A stretch of DNA of 64,000 nucleotides from Archaeoglobaceae archaeon (GTDB taxonomy: Archaea > Halobacteriota > Archaeoglobi > Archaeoglobales > Archaeoglobaceae), in NCBI GenBank assembly GCA_027064525.1, contig JAMOPJ010000008.1, positions 62,001 through 126,000 on the forward strand, written 5' to 3'. Under the pieces are notes generated by a model. That model did not search any database. It was given only the letters and a program-made list of their open reading frames with translations, and was not told the DNA's origin. Positions 7,851-16,158 of the stretch are shown here, one piece after another. Each line of letters starts with the position of its first letter. The stretch's first letter is position 1. Position numbers and translations under genes: made by a program.

Positions 7851-9268
7851 AGGCTAAGAGTCCGCTTGAGATTTACAAATTTCTTCCGCAAACGAACTGT
7901 GGAGAGTGTGGATTCGACACGTGCATGAGCTTCGCAGCTCATCTCTTGGATAGATCCGCAAAACCGACTCAATGCAAGCCTTTGGTCGAGCAAGCGAAGA
8001 AGGACGAAAAAGCTAAGAAAAAGCTTCAGCAGATTGAGGAGCTCGTTGCTCCTGAGATAGCGGAAGTCGTGATTGGAACTGGAGATTACGCAGTCAAGAT
8101 CGGTGGTGAGGATGTTCTCCATAGGCACGAGCTTACGTTCTTCAATCCCACAGCTTTCTTCTACGATATACCCGATTCTCTCGACGATAAAGAGATAGAC
8201 GAGCGATGTAGCAAGGTGGTTGAATACAAGAAGTTCTACGTCGGAAAGTTTCTGACGATCGAAGGAATGGCAGTCCGATGCGTCTCCGGTGATGCAAAGA
8301 GGTTTAGAGAGGTCGTTAAGAGGGTTGCAGGCTATGGAAGGCCGATGATACTCGTTTCGCTTGATGCAAATTGCATGAAATCCGCTTTGGAAGTTGTTGC
8401 GGACAAGAGACCTCTGATATATGCGGCAACCGAAGACAACTGGAGGGAGTTTCTAAAATTGGCGTTGGAATTTAAGGTTCCTGTCGTTGTAAGATCTAAG
8501 GATCTCAATACCCTTAAGAGCTTGGCCGTCACTTTCAGAAAGGCTGGAATTAAAGATATAGTTCTGGATCCGGTTACCGAGCCGATGGGAGAAGGGCTGA
8601 GAAGGACGTTCGAGAGGGTTATCCAGCTAAGGAGAACTGCTATCCACGAGGACAAGGATGTAGCGTATCCGATAATGGTAACGCCCATATCGGCATGGGT
8701 TATCGAAGGTGACGATGTCGCTAAAGCTTACTGGGAGAGTGTTATCGGCGCGATATTCATTGTGAAGTATGCTGACGTGATGATATTCAAGAGCTTGGAG
8801 CCTTGGACTGTGATGCCGCTCGTGATCTTGAGACAGAACATATACACCGATCCGAGAGTGCCCGTTCAGGTGGAGCCCGGCTTGAGGAAAATCGGAAACC
8901 CAGATGAAAATTCGCCGGTTATGATCACAACAAACTTCGCCCTAACGTATTACACCGTAGAGAGTGATTTAACGAGTGCCAAAATAGATTGCTGGTTGCT
9001 CGTGCTCGACACCGGCGGAATATGCGTTGAAGCGGCGGTAGCTGGTGGCCAATTTAACGCGAACGGTGTTAAAGAGTTAATGAAGCAGACGAAGATCGAG
9101 GAGAAGGTAAAGCACCGCTACCTCATAATCCCCGGTTTGGCGGCGAGGCTGAAGGGTGCAATAGAGGATGAGACCGGCTGGAAGGTTTTGGTTGGGCCAA
9201 TCGATTCGGGTAGGATTAAGGGCTGGCTCGAACAGAACTGGCCTCCTAAGAACGGAGATAAACCTTAA
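7847..9268 (+). CDS. cdhE: CODH/ACS gamma subunit, corrinoid Fe-S protein (CdhE)
   Basis: Large subunit of the corrinoid iron-sulfur protein; binds the cobamide that carries the methyl group and the low-potential [4Fe-4S] cluster that re-reduces cobalt. 473 residues. The N-terminal cluster motif has Cys18, Cys21, Cys26 and Cys43 (NCGECGFDTC...TQC). A TIM-barrel follows (LDPVTEPMGEGL), and the C-terminal cobamide domain carries LVLDTGGICVEAAVAGGQF. It is the last gene of the cdh operon, converging on ribL with a 12-base gap. The corrinoid domain fits the usual CdhE layout. Confidence 0.96.
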   Translation: MKAKSPLEIYKFLPQTNCGECGFDTCMSFAAHLLDRSAKPTQCKPLVEQAKKDEKAKKKLQQIEELVAPEIAEVVIGTGDYAVKIGGEDVLHRHELTFFNPTAFFYDIPDSLDDKEIDERCSKVVEYKKFYVGKFLTIEGMAVRCVSGDAKRFREVVKRVAGYGRPMILVSLDANCMKSALEVVADKRPLIYAATEDNWREFLKLALEFKVPVVVRSKDLNTLKSLAVTFRKAGIKDIVLDPVTEPMGEGLRRTFERVIQLRRTAIHEDKDVAYPIMVTPISAWVIEGDDVAKAYWESVIGAIFIVKYADVMIFKSLEPWTVMPLVILRQNIYTDPRVPVQVEPGLRKIGNPDENSPVMITTNFALTYYTVESDLTSAKIDCWLLVLDTGGICVEAAVAGGQFNANGVKELMKQTKIEEKVKHRYLIIPGLAARLKGAIEDETGWKVLVGPIDSGRIKGWLEQNWPPKNGDKP

Positions 9269-9280
9269 ATTTTTGAAAGG

Positions 9281-9748
9281 TTATTCGATTCCTCTCCTCC
9301 TAAAGAACTCTTCATACTCCTTTAACCTACTCTTAACGACATCGACTATCCTCTTGATTATTCTCGTGCTCGAACAGAACTCGCACTCCTCTTTCACCTT
9401 TATTCTCACGACCTTGGTGTTTAGTCCTCTCTTCCTCAGCTCCTCCTCAAGCCTCTTCTCGTCAAAGTGTTGATCGTAGCCTAACACTATTATGTCCGGC
9501 TTGAGCTCCATGATGGGTTTGAACATGTCGTGCTCGTCGCCCAATATAGCTCTATCGACCGGCTTTAGTGCCTCTACGACCCTTCTTCTCTGCTCCTCTG
9601 GAATTATCGGTTTTGGTTTGTGCCGGACGTTCTTCTCTCTCGCAACGATGACTATGAGCTCGTCACCCAACTTCTTTGCCTCCTCTAAGAATCTGATGTG
9701 ACCGGGATGTATTATGTCGAAGGTTCCGGTTGCGACGACTCTAACCAT
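9281..9748 (-). CDS. ribL: Archaeal FAD synthetase (RibL)
   Basis: Nucleotidyltransferase of the HIGH superfamily, 155 residues, that transfers AMP from ATP to FMN to make FAD in archaea. The N-terminus has GTFDIIHPGH, the ATP-binding motif; SSTRIIKR near the end is the second nucleotide motif. Two cysteines in EECEFCSSTR are typical of archaeal RibL. The related glycerol-3-phosphate cytidylyltransferases share the fold, but the cysteine pair and length favour RibL. Other flavin genes here are ribB and ribK (52451-53820). It is the last gene in a minus-strand series. Confidence 0.88.
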   Translation of the reverse strand: MVRVVATGTFDIIHPGHIRFLEEAKKLGDELIVIVAREKNVRHKPKPIIPEEQRRRVVEALKPVDRAILGDEHDMFKPIMELKPDIIVLGYDQHFDEKRLEEELRKRGLNTKVVRIKVKEECEFCSSTRIIKRIVDVVKSRLKEYEEFFRRRGIE

Positions 9749-9784
9749 GCAATCCGCATCGATGAGTTTTGAATAAAAGCTTTC

Positions 9785-10591
9785 CTAAGGTTTTAGGAGG
9801 TATCTAAAAGCCAACGTGAAAACTACGACGGCGAGTATTATCCTTATCATCCTCTCCGGCATGTATCTCTGAACTCTCGCCCCGCAGTATATCCCGGCCA
9901 AGCCACCCATTCCAAATAGGATCGCAACCTCCAAATTTGGCGGGTATCCCATTAGAGTGTAGGTTGCCACTCCAACAGCTGAGGATACAAATGTGCTCAG
10001 CAGAGTTGCGCTTGCAGTGACATAAATGGGAAGTCCGAACGTCGTTACGAGTATCGGAGTTATAAGGGCTCCTCCTCCGACACCGTAGGCACCGCCCACC
10101 ATTCCTACGACGAAAGAGATTGCGGAGATTGCCAACGTCGGAAAATCGAACGTTTTACCTCCGAATTCGAATTCCACTCGAAATATATCAGCTCGCTTGA
10201 TTGTAATCTCTCCGACCACGTTTGACTTCTTTTTAGCTGTTACGAGCCTGATCCCGAAGTATAGCAGAACAAGACCGACGAACCGCTTAAAAGTCTCTTC
10301 GGGCATGAACTCCACTCTGATAAATGAGCCTAAGATCATGCCCGGAATCGATCCGGCAAGTATGGATAGGGCTAAGGCCGGAATAAATCTCTTTTCTGCT
10401 CTGTATCTGTAGATTCCGCTCGGAATCGCTATCAGGTTGTATGCCAAGTTCGTAGAGCTTGCGATTGGAGATGCAATGTTGAGAAGTGAGATCTGAATGG
10501 GTAGGAGTAGGAAGGCTCCAGATATTCCAGCTTGAGAGGTGAAAAAGGACACGACGAAAGCTATTATCGGCAGAAGTTCGAGCATAACCAT
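9785..10591 (-). CDS. TauE/SafE-family permease
   Basis: Polytopic membrane protein of 268 residues with the two-repeat TauE/SafE layout. The GISGAFLLLPIQ segment in the first half and GGAYGVGGGALITPILV in the second are the paired glycine-rich motifs of the family. Members export sulfite, sulfoacetate or other organosulfur anions, or import sulfur compounds, but substrate cannot be predicted here. About 7-8 hydrophobic segments are visible. Its first base coincides with the end of the upstream TrmO-dUTPase gene, so both are probably on one transcript. Confidence 0.85.
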   Translation of the reverse strand: MVMLELLPIIAFVVSFFTSQAGISGAFLLLPIQISLLNIASPIASSTNLAYNLIAIPSGIYRYRAEKRFIPALALSILAGSIPGMILGSFIRVEFMPEETFKRFVGLVLLYFGIRLVTAKKKSNVVGEITIKRADIFRVEFEFGGKTFDFPTLAISAISFVVGMVGGAYGVGGGALITPILVTTFGLPIYVTASATLLSTFVSSAVGVATYTLMGYPPNLEVAILFGMGGLAGIYCGARVQRYMPERMIRIILAVVVFTLAFRYLLKP

Positions 10592-11442
10592 CAGATATTT
10601 TCGTGTTGGTAGCTTCCGGCGTAGGGCTCTGCTTCACCGCTCAGCTTTACGAAAACCAATTGCATTATTCTCGCATTCTTTTTAAGCCATATTCCGTTTT
10701 CGTTGTAAACGACCAATCCCACCTCGCTCCTTCCCTTATATCCAGCATCCCACACGGCTGTAAGGATGTTCGCCCCAGCCCTCACGAGGGTTGAGCGAGG
10801 TCGCCCGAACGCCATTAGATTCCTCGGCAGATTTACGATCTCGTTTAGATACGCTCTGTAAAACCCCTTCGGCAGAAAGATCCATCCGTCTTTGTTGAAG
10901 TCCAGCTCCTCAACTTCTGGCAGTTCCTTCGAATGAAAATCGATCTTAGCTACTCCTTTCACGCGAGCGATCTTTCTAAGGGTGCAGTCGAACCCGTTCG
11001 GCTGGAGTTGAATATCCAAGTCGATGTAGTCCTCTATGAGCCTGTCGTGGATTATCCTCTTTCTAATATCCTCCTTGCATAGAACACTCCCAAACGGCAG
11101 GTCGAACACCTCCGCGAACGGCTTTATATCTATAACGGGTGAGCCCTCAATCGCATCAAGTCCCTGAACTATAAGCCTTCTTCCTTCAACCTTCAAAAGC
11201 CTGACGGCAGTCATTCCAATCCTGTTCGGTCTTCTTGGAGATCTCGTAGCGAAGGCTCCGCAGATCTTCGTCTTGTCACCGTGAGGATGAACGAGTAAAG
11301 CCTCATCGGCTTCATGGAAGTGATAGAGGATCCAGAGAAGTTCGTGCTTCTCGACATCCTTCAAAGCTTGCTCGAACTCCGGAAGAATCTCTACGACGTT
11401 TTTCTTGACCACGTAACCTATCGGTTTTAGCTTGATCTCCAT
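10591..11442 (-). CDS. TrmO-like tRNA methyltransferase fused to dUTPase/Dcd-like domain
   Basis: One continuous frame encodes two enzymes that are usually separate. Residues 1-about 140 are a TrmO/TsaA (UPF0066) domain: KPIGYV start, HEADEALLVHPHGD, FATRSPRRPNRIGMTAV and EGSPVIDIKPF, which bind SAM and methylate the N6-threonylcarbamoyl group of tRNA A37. From about residue 150, LCKEDIRKRI looks like the start of a dUTPase/dCTP-deaminase protein. It is followed by QLQPNGFD, FGRPRSTLVRAG, WDAGYKG and ARIMQLVFVKL, the trimeric dUTPase motifs. ATG at 11442 is preferred: a TATA-like TCTTTATTT lies about 26 bases upstream. A longer in-frame extension to 11511 is unlikely. Confidence 0.83.
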   Translation of the reverse strand: MEIKLKPIGYVVKKNVVEILPEFEQALKDVEKHELLWILYHFHEADEALLVHPHGDKTKICGAFATRSPRRPNRIGMTAVRLLKVEGRRLIVQGLDAIEGSPVIDIKPFAEVFDLPFGSVLCKEDIRKRIIHDRLIEDYIDLDIQLQPNGFDCTLRKIARVKGVAKIDFHSKELPEVEELDFNKDGWIFLPKGFYRAYLNEIVNLPRNLMAFGRPRSTLVRAGANILTAVWDAGYKGRSEVGLVVYNENGIWLKKNARIMQLVFVKLSGEAEPYAGSYQHENI

Positions 11443-11529
11443 GTGTGACGATGGTGGAACATACAAATAAAGATTTTTTATTATTTTATTAAAGTTTATT
11501 AAGACCGTCAAAAGTCGTTGAGTTAACCC

Positions 11530-12138
11530 TCAGCAGTCCTGCTCAATCTCAAGACCGTCCATTATGTAATTTGGATCCGTATATCGCCTGATCAATCTTT
11601 TAAGCCAATGCTCTGCTCTTTTAACGTCGGCACCGAGCAATTCGAAGAACTCCAATATCTGCCTCTTCGGACGTAGCTCGTAGAATCTGGATGCTCCAGA
11701 CGTTAGAACGAAGGGTGTGTCAAACTTCTTTATGATTCGAATGAGGTCGACCGTTTCTTCTATCAGCCTAAGTCTCTTCAATCCTTCGGAGTTCAGAAAT
11801 TTCGAGAGGGATATCTCGATCGCAACATCCTTCTCCTTCGCCATCTTAACGGTCACGTAGTCCATCTCTCTTTCTGGAAAATCCAAGATCAAATCGACCC
11901 TCCTCCTCATTATGGCATTCCTGATAACTTTTAGATCTCCCATGACGCCGACGAACCAGTCGTCCTTTGCCCTTCTGAGCTTTGGGATGAGTTCCTTTCC
12001 ACTCTCAGCCTTCACGAGGTATCCCTTGAGAACGAAATTCGGCAGGTTCGATGGATTTTCCGAGAACACTACGAAGCGATCGAATCCCAAACCGTAAGCT
12101 CTCGAATCTGGAACGAATCGGATGAAATCGACGATCAT
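11530..12138 (-). CDS. rnp3: Ribonuclease P protein component 3 (Rpp30)
   Basis: Protein of 202 residues with the TIM-barrel fold of the archaeal/eukaryotic Rpp30 subunit of RNase P, which matures the 5' ends of tRNAs. Recognisable parts are the short N-terminal DFIRFVPDS strand, MRRRVDLILDFPE, KDVAIEISLS, and the TPFVLTSGASRFYELRP segment near the C-terminus. The gene starts at the last base of the upstream RNA-binding protein gene (TGATG overlap). That pairing is common in euryarchaeal operons for ribosome and RNA processing, which supports the call. Confidence 0.88.
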   Translation of the reverse strand: MIVDFIRFVPDSRAYGLGFDRFVVFSENPSNLPNFVLKGYLVKAESGKELIPKLRRAKDDWFVGVMGDLKVIRNAIMRRRVDLILDFPEREMDYVTVKMAKEKDVAIEISLSKFLNSEGLKRLRLIEETVDLIRIIKKFDTPFVLTSGASRFYELRPKRQILEFFELLGADVKRAEHWLKRLIRRYTDPNYIMDGLEIEQDC

Positions 12139-12578
12139 CAGTATCCCTTCTCTATCAGCTGTTTGGCAACTTCTATGATCTTCTCCCTCTTCGCCGGATA
12201 TGTGACGATCTTCGTTTTTACTACTATCGCATCTCCTCCTTCAGTTAGTTCAACCTCACCTAAGTATGCCTTCTGCTTGTCGATGCGGATGTGAAGAACT
12301 CCTTGATCGTCTATCTTCTCCTCAAGTAGATTTATCAGGAACCTCCTTTGCTCACCCAAAAGCTCCATTAAATGGTTCCAAAATTCCTTTATCTGCCTTT
12401 TCTTGCTGATTTCTACCTCCAAATAGAGGAGAGGGTTTCCGTAGTGCCCCTTAGCTTCGCTCACCATTATCTCGAATTCGAAGGGGAATAAGGTTGCCAT
12501 GGCTTCGCCGACCTTTTCTCTATCCTCAGTCGAGTAAACTACGGCTGAAACGATGATCCTCTCGATTTTGAAGTTCAT
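12138..12578 (-). CDS. RNA-binding protein, COG1325-type (predicted exosome-associated)
   Basis: About 146 residues from MNFKIERIIVSAVVYSTED, matching the small archaeal RNA-binding family (COG1325, related to the RPL5-like fold) predicted to work with the exosome or RNase P. Features are FEFEIMVSEAKGHYGNPL, an internal helix rich in basic residues, and EGGDAIVVKTKIVTYP near the end. I chose ATG 12578 rather than the longer frame to 12605, because CGTATATCTT (12603-12612) is a TATA-like box spaced for a leaderless transcript at 12578. The downstream gene is Rpp30. No enzymatic motif is visible. Confidence 0.78.
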   Translation of the reverse strand: MNFKIERIIVSAVVYSTEDREKVGEAMATLFPFEFEIMVSEAKGHYGNPLLYLEVEISKKRQIKEFWNHLMELLGEQRRFLINLLEEKIDDQGVLHIRIDKQKAYLGEVELTEGGDAIVVKTKIVTYPAKREKIIEVAKQLIEKGY

Positions 12579-12653
12579 GGTAAGATTATCTAAAATTGAA
12601 GGCAAGATATACGTTTCGCAAAACGTTATTGAATTCGCTGATTAGTGTGGTAT

Positions 12654-13169
12654 ATGCCGAAAATACCACTCGTAGTCGGCAACATCGTATCCATCAGTAT
12701 GCTCATCATCGCCATCCTAACCGCTCGGCATGCTTATCTACTCGGTCAACCCCTCAGACTCATCGTCCTGCTGATCTGCTGGTTTACAATGCTCTACTTC
12801 TCCCACTGCCTCGCTCACTACATAGTGGGCAGAGCTCTCGGAATCGGGTTCAGATATTACTTCCTCTCCAAATCCATGCTTTCCAAGGCCGGCAATCCAC
12901 TTCTGTCGAAGCTCTTCTCCGCAAAAGTGTTTCTGACTCTGAAGCTCGCGAAGAAGCCGAGGGGATGGAGAGGCTTTGCGATGTTCATCGCTGGACCTTT
13001 GGCTTCTATGTTCTCTCCTCTTCTAATCGTGTGGATATCGAGCTACGATCCCACCTCCTCCACCCTTCTGCTCGCCCTAACAATAGGGAATGCCCTATTC
13101 ACTGGCTACTTCAGCCTCAAGCATGGATGCATTAGGAAGGCTTTGGACTGCCTAAGATCGACAAATTAG
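12654..13169 (+). CDS. M50-like membrane protein with altered active-site motif
   Basis: Membrane protein of about 171 residues with at least four hydrophobic segments. Two stretches resemble site-2 proteases of family M50: SHCLAHYIVGRALGIGF sits where HExxH and the following Gly would be, and FAMFIAGPLASMFSPL resembles the GPLANL segment. The catalytic Glu is missing (HCLAH for HExxH), and no N-x-x-P-x-x-x-DGG is seen; GNALFTGYFSLKHG occupies its place. I infer a non-proteolytic relative, but the match is by eye and short. A start at 12645 would add three residues. The function is unknown. Confidence 0.6.
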   Translation: MPKIPLVVGNIVSISMLIIAILTARHAYLLGQPLRLIVLLICWFTMLYFSHCLAHYIVGRALGIGFRYYFLSKSMLSKAGNPLLSKLFSAKVFLTLKLAKKPRGWRGFAMFIAGPLASMFSPLLIVWISSYDPTSSTLLLALTIGNALFTGYFSLKHGCIRKALDCLRSTN

Positions 13170-13195
13170 TTAATCCAATCGCTCAACTCGGTAGC

Positions 13196-14221
13196 ATGAT
13201 AATCGTTGAGGAACAGCTGAAGGGGAAGAGGGGCGAGATCAAGCTCATTCCCGAGAATTTGGATGATCTCTGGCACCTCAAGTTCATAATAGAGCCCGGC
13301 GACATCGTCTTCGCTTGGACGAAGAGGATTAAGGAGAGCTCGGACAAGCTGAGGAGCGACAAGGAAAAGGTGACGGTTCGCTTGGGCATAGAGGTGGAGA
13401 GGGTGGAGTTCCACAGGTTCGCGAATAGATTGCGGATTACCGGCAGGATAGTCGCTGGCGTTGAGGATTCGGGATATCACACGATAAACGTCCCCGTTGG
13501 GAAGGAGATAAGCCTGATCAAGGAGGAGTGGAAGGAAGAACAGCTCAGAAGGATCAGGGAAGCTGAAGAGGCTTCGAAGAGGCCGGAAGTTGTTATAGTA
13601 ACGATAGAGGAGGGCGAAGCCATAATCGGAGCGGTTAGGCAGTGGGGAGTGGAAGAGGTTGCGGACGTTCGGATGAGCTACGGGAAGGAGAGCTCAGCCA
13701 GAATCGAGTTCTTCCACGAGGTGATGAGACAGCTCGAAGGCTTGGAGTTCAAGTATCTCGTCATAGCTGGCCCGGGGTTCACGAAAGAGGACTTCGCTCG
13801 ATTCCTGAAGGAGAACAAGCCCGATTGGAACGTCATAACCTGCGATGCTTCTGCAATAGGCACGAGAGGATTCTTAGAAGTCTTAAAGCGAGGAGTTCTC
13901 AACAAAATCGTCGGAGAGATAAGGCTTGCAGAAGAGGCTGAATACATCGACATCCTTCTTGAGAGAATAGCGAAGGACGATAGAGTTGCCTACGGGCTTG
14001 AAGATGTAAGGAGGGCATACGACTACGGAGCAATTGAAGTTCTACTCATTGCAGACGAATTTCTGAGGGAGCAAAGGGAGAAATGGAACATAGACGATTT
14101 TCTGAGGAACGTTGAGGCTATGAAGGGTAAGGTAGTAATAATGAGCACGGAATTTGAACCGGGACAGAGGCTGATGTCCTTAGGCGGGATAGCCGCTTTG
14201 CTGAGGTTTCCGATCGACTAA
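13196..14221 (+). CDS. pelA: mRNA surveillance protein Pelota
   Basis: aPelota of 341 residues, the eRF1 paralogue that with aEF1A rescues ribosomes stalled on defective mRNA. The N-terminal Sm-like domain is clear (GEIKLIPENLDDLWHLKFII, GDIVFAWTKR, RLGIEVERVEFHRF). The central domain carries VIAGPGFTKEDFARFLKE, and the C-terminal eL30-like domain carries YGLEDVRRAYDYGAIEVLLIAD and FEPGQRLMSLGGIAALLRFPI. There is no GGQ, which separates it from release factor aRF1. It is transcribed on the plus strand ahead of a small phosphoesterase gene. Confidence 0.95.
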   Translation: MIIVEEQLKGKRGEIKLIPENLDDLWHLKFIIEPGDIVFAWTKRIKESSDKLRSDKEKVTVRLGIEVERVEFHRFANRLRITGRIVAGVEDSGYHTINVPVGKEISLIKEEWKEEQLRRIREAEEASKRPEVVIVTIEEGEAIIGAVRQWGVEEVADVRMSYGKESSARIEFFHEVMRQLEGLEFKYLVIAGPGFTKEDFARFLKENKPDWNVITCDASAIGTRGFLEVLKRGVLNKIVGEIRLAEEAEYIDILLERIAKDDRVAYGLEDVRRAYDYGAIEVLLIADEFLREQREKWNIDDFLRNVEAMKGKVVIMSTEFEPGQRLMSLGGIAALLRFPID

Positions 14222-14253
14222 AAGTTTAAATTTTGCGCTGAATATTTTGGACT

Positions 14254-14862
14254 ATGAGAATTTTGGTCGTTGCGGATCTGCACGAAACTGCAGTAAGAAT
14301 TCCGCAAGATGTAGATGCGGTATTCATAGCCGGAGACTTCACGAACGCTGGATCCTTGAACTTTGTCAAGGACGTTTTAGACTCGATAAAGACGAGGGTT
14401 TTTGCCGTCTCTGGAAACATGGACAGAAAGGAAGTCTTAGATCTGCTTGAGGAGAGAGGAGTTTCCATTCATAGAAAGGTGATAGATTTCAACGGATTCA
14501 AGGTCTTCGGGTTTGGAGGTAGCTCTATAACTCCTTTCGGAACACCCTTCGAGTTCGATGACGAGCAGATCGAGGAGATGATCGCTGGCTATAAGGCGGA
14601 CATCGCCGTGTTTCACGACACACCATACGGATTCTTCGATTGGGTTGGAGGGAAGTCCGTCGGTAGTATGGCCATAAAGAGGTGGATCGAGAACACGAAG
14701 CCGAAGTTGGTCTTCTGCGCCCACATTCACGAGCACAAAGGCGTAGCAAAGTTCAACGAGACGTTGATCGTGAAGGTTCCTCCGGCTTGTAAGAAGGAGG
14801 GCGTTCTCGTAGAATTCGAGGACTTGAACAACATCATCGTGAGGTTCATTCGATTAGATTGA
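14254..14862 (+). CDS. Calcineurin-like metallophosphoesterase
   Basis: About 202 residues with the ordered metal-binding motifs of small YfcE-type phosphoesterases: VVADLHE (Asp and His), FIAGDFTN (GD), VSGNMDRKE (GNxD), VFHDTPYG and CAHIHEHKG (H-x-H). Such proteins are metal-dependent phosphodiesterases or nucleotidases; the physiological substrate is not known here. The 3' end overlaps the convergent membrane-protein gene by 17 bases. Start ATG at 14254 follows a TTTAAATT element (14224-14231) spaced for a nearly leaderless transcript. Confidence 0.85.
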   Translation: MRILVVADLHETAVRIPQDVDAVFIAGDFTNAGSLNFVKDVLDSIKTRVFAVSGNMDRKEVLDLLEERGVSIHRKVIDFNGFKVFGFGGSSITPFGTPFEFDDEQIEEMIAGYKADIAVFHDTPYGFFDWVGGKSVGSMAIKRWIENTKPKLVFCAHIHEHKGVAKFNETLIVKVPPACKKEGVLVEFEDLNNIIVRFIRLD

Positions 14863-15547
14863 AGTTTTGCAGATTCGTTTGTCCATTTTTAAGCTGAAGG
14901 TATGCGTTGACGAATGCCGAGTAGCTCCAAGCTCTGAAGACTGCAGTTATCGGGGCTTGAACGAACACGCCAACTTCAACATATTTTCCAAACGTAACCA
15001 TCGACAGAGCTGAAGAGATGAGGGCGTTTATCAGAGTGGAAAATAGCCCTATTATTATTAAGAGTAGAAACGTAGCCCACCAATTTCCCTTAGCGATTCT
15101 CCAGCTCGTCTTCAGCGATGAGATCACACCTTTCCCGTCTATGAGTATGGCATCGATGAAGTAGTATAGCCTAACTGCAAGATATATTCCGGGGATTATC
15201 AAAGCTATCGATCCCAAAGCTAAGAGAAGCACGTAGATTACCGTGGCTATCAAAACCACGGGATATTTCTTTAATGCGAAAATAAAGGCTTCAAAAGACT
15301 TAGAATACGCCAACCGGACGACAACGGAATCGAAATATATGGCTACGAGAACGACTGCAAGCGTAATTTTGAGTAAAAGGATGGCCTCATTCGGGCTGAT
15401 ATTTCCCTTTGGATTCAGCTTCACATACTGGTAGAATAGATAGGAGAAGAGCAGGGAAGAAATAAATGATGGAACCAATATGGCTGGCTTGTTGAATATA
15501 GTTCTGAAACCTTCTGCAAGGGCTATTTCGATATCGAGCTTTCTCAT
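14846..15547 (-). CDS. Membrane protein, glycerophosphodiesterase-membrane-domain-like
   Basis: Polytopic protein of 233 residues with about five to six hydrophobic segments. The segment LIIPGIYLAVRLYYFIDAIL followed by SSLKTSWRIAKGNWW is the signature of a widespread integral membrane domain found alone or on membrane-bound glycerophosphodiester phosphodiesterases. No catalytic domain is attached. The gene follows TBP with no gap (15547/15548), so both may be on one transcript. No function is established for stand-alone members. Confidence 0.65.
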   Translation of the reverse strand: MRKLDIEIALAEGFRTIFNKPAILVPSFISSLLFSYLFYQYVKLNPKGNISPNEAILLLKITLAVVLVAIYFDSVVVRLAYSKSFEAFIFALKKYPVVLIATVIYVLLLALGSIALIIPGIYLAVRLYYFIDAILIDGKGVISSLKTSWRIAKGNWWATFLLLIIIGLFSTLINALISSALSMVTFGKYVEVGVFVQAPITAVFRAWSYSAFVNAYLQLKNGQTNLQNFNLIE

Positions 15548-16102
15548 TTACATCAGACCCAGAGCTTCCAACTCCTCGGCAATCCTCTCAACCGCCTTTC
15601 TCGCATCCTCTGGATCTTTTCCTCCAGTTACCACCATCTTCCCAGAACCGAAGATGAGAACAACAACTCTCGGCTTGTCGAGCCTATAGACCAATCCGGG
15701 GAACTGCTCCGGCTCGTATTCTATGTTTTCCAATCCCAAACCTATCGCTATCGCATTTAGATTTAAATCGACACCCAAATCGGCCGAAGCGACTATGTTC
15801 TGAACCTTAACGTCTGGATCTTCAATAACAGGGATTCCCAAGCCTCCGATTATCTTCACAACCTGCTTAACTGCCCTTCTCGCATCTTCAACGGACTTAG
15901 AGCCTGTGCAAACAACCTTACCGCTCCTGAAAACTAAAGCAGCAGCTTTGGGCTCTTTAGTTCTCAAAACCAATCCCGGAAACTGTTTCGGCTTGTATTC
16001 TGCATCTTTAATTTCCCTCGCTATTTTGTTGAGGTCTATGTTCTCTCCAATCTGTGTAGAAGCTACAACATTCTCGATCTTTATCTTAAAATCTCTTTTC
16101 AT
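15548..16102 (-). CDS. tbp: TATA-box-binding protein
   Basis: General transcription factor of 184 residues made of two direct repeats (about 5-95 and 96-184). Each repeat has the pattern of an N-terminal IENVVAS or VQNIVAS strand and a [13 protein letters not shown] or [13 protein letters not shown] segment, followed by a basic KVVCTG or KMVVTG turn. The repeats form the saddle that bends the TATA box before TFB joins. The promoter faces the divergent DUF1405 gene. It is the only TBP seen in the window. Confidence 0.97.
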   Translation of the reverse strand: MKRDFKIKIENVVASTQIGENIDLNKIAREIKDAEYKPKQFPGLVLRTKEPKAAALVFRSGKVVCTGSKSVEDARRAVKQVVKIIGGLGIPVIEDPDVKVQNIVASADLGVDLNLNAIAIGLGLENIEYEPEQFPGLVYRLDKPRVVVLIFGSGKMVVTGGKDPEDARKAVERIAEELEALGLM

Positions 16103-16158
16103 TACCTTTCACCCTTTTAAATAGAGTTTATAAACCCTATATATACCTTTGCTTGGTC

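Noticed and set aside
12596-13135. 179-codon plus-strand frame overlapping the M50-like gene
   Set aside because: It is a +1 shadow of the membrane-protein gene with arginine/serine-rich sequence typical of out-of-frame reading.
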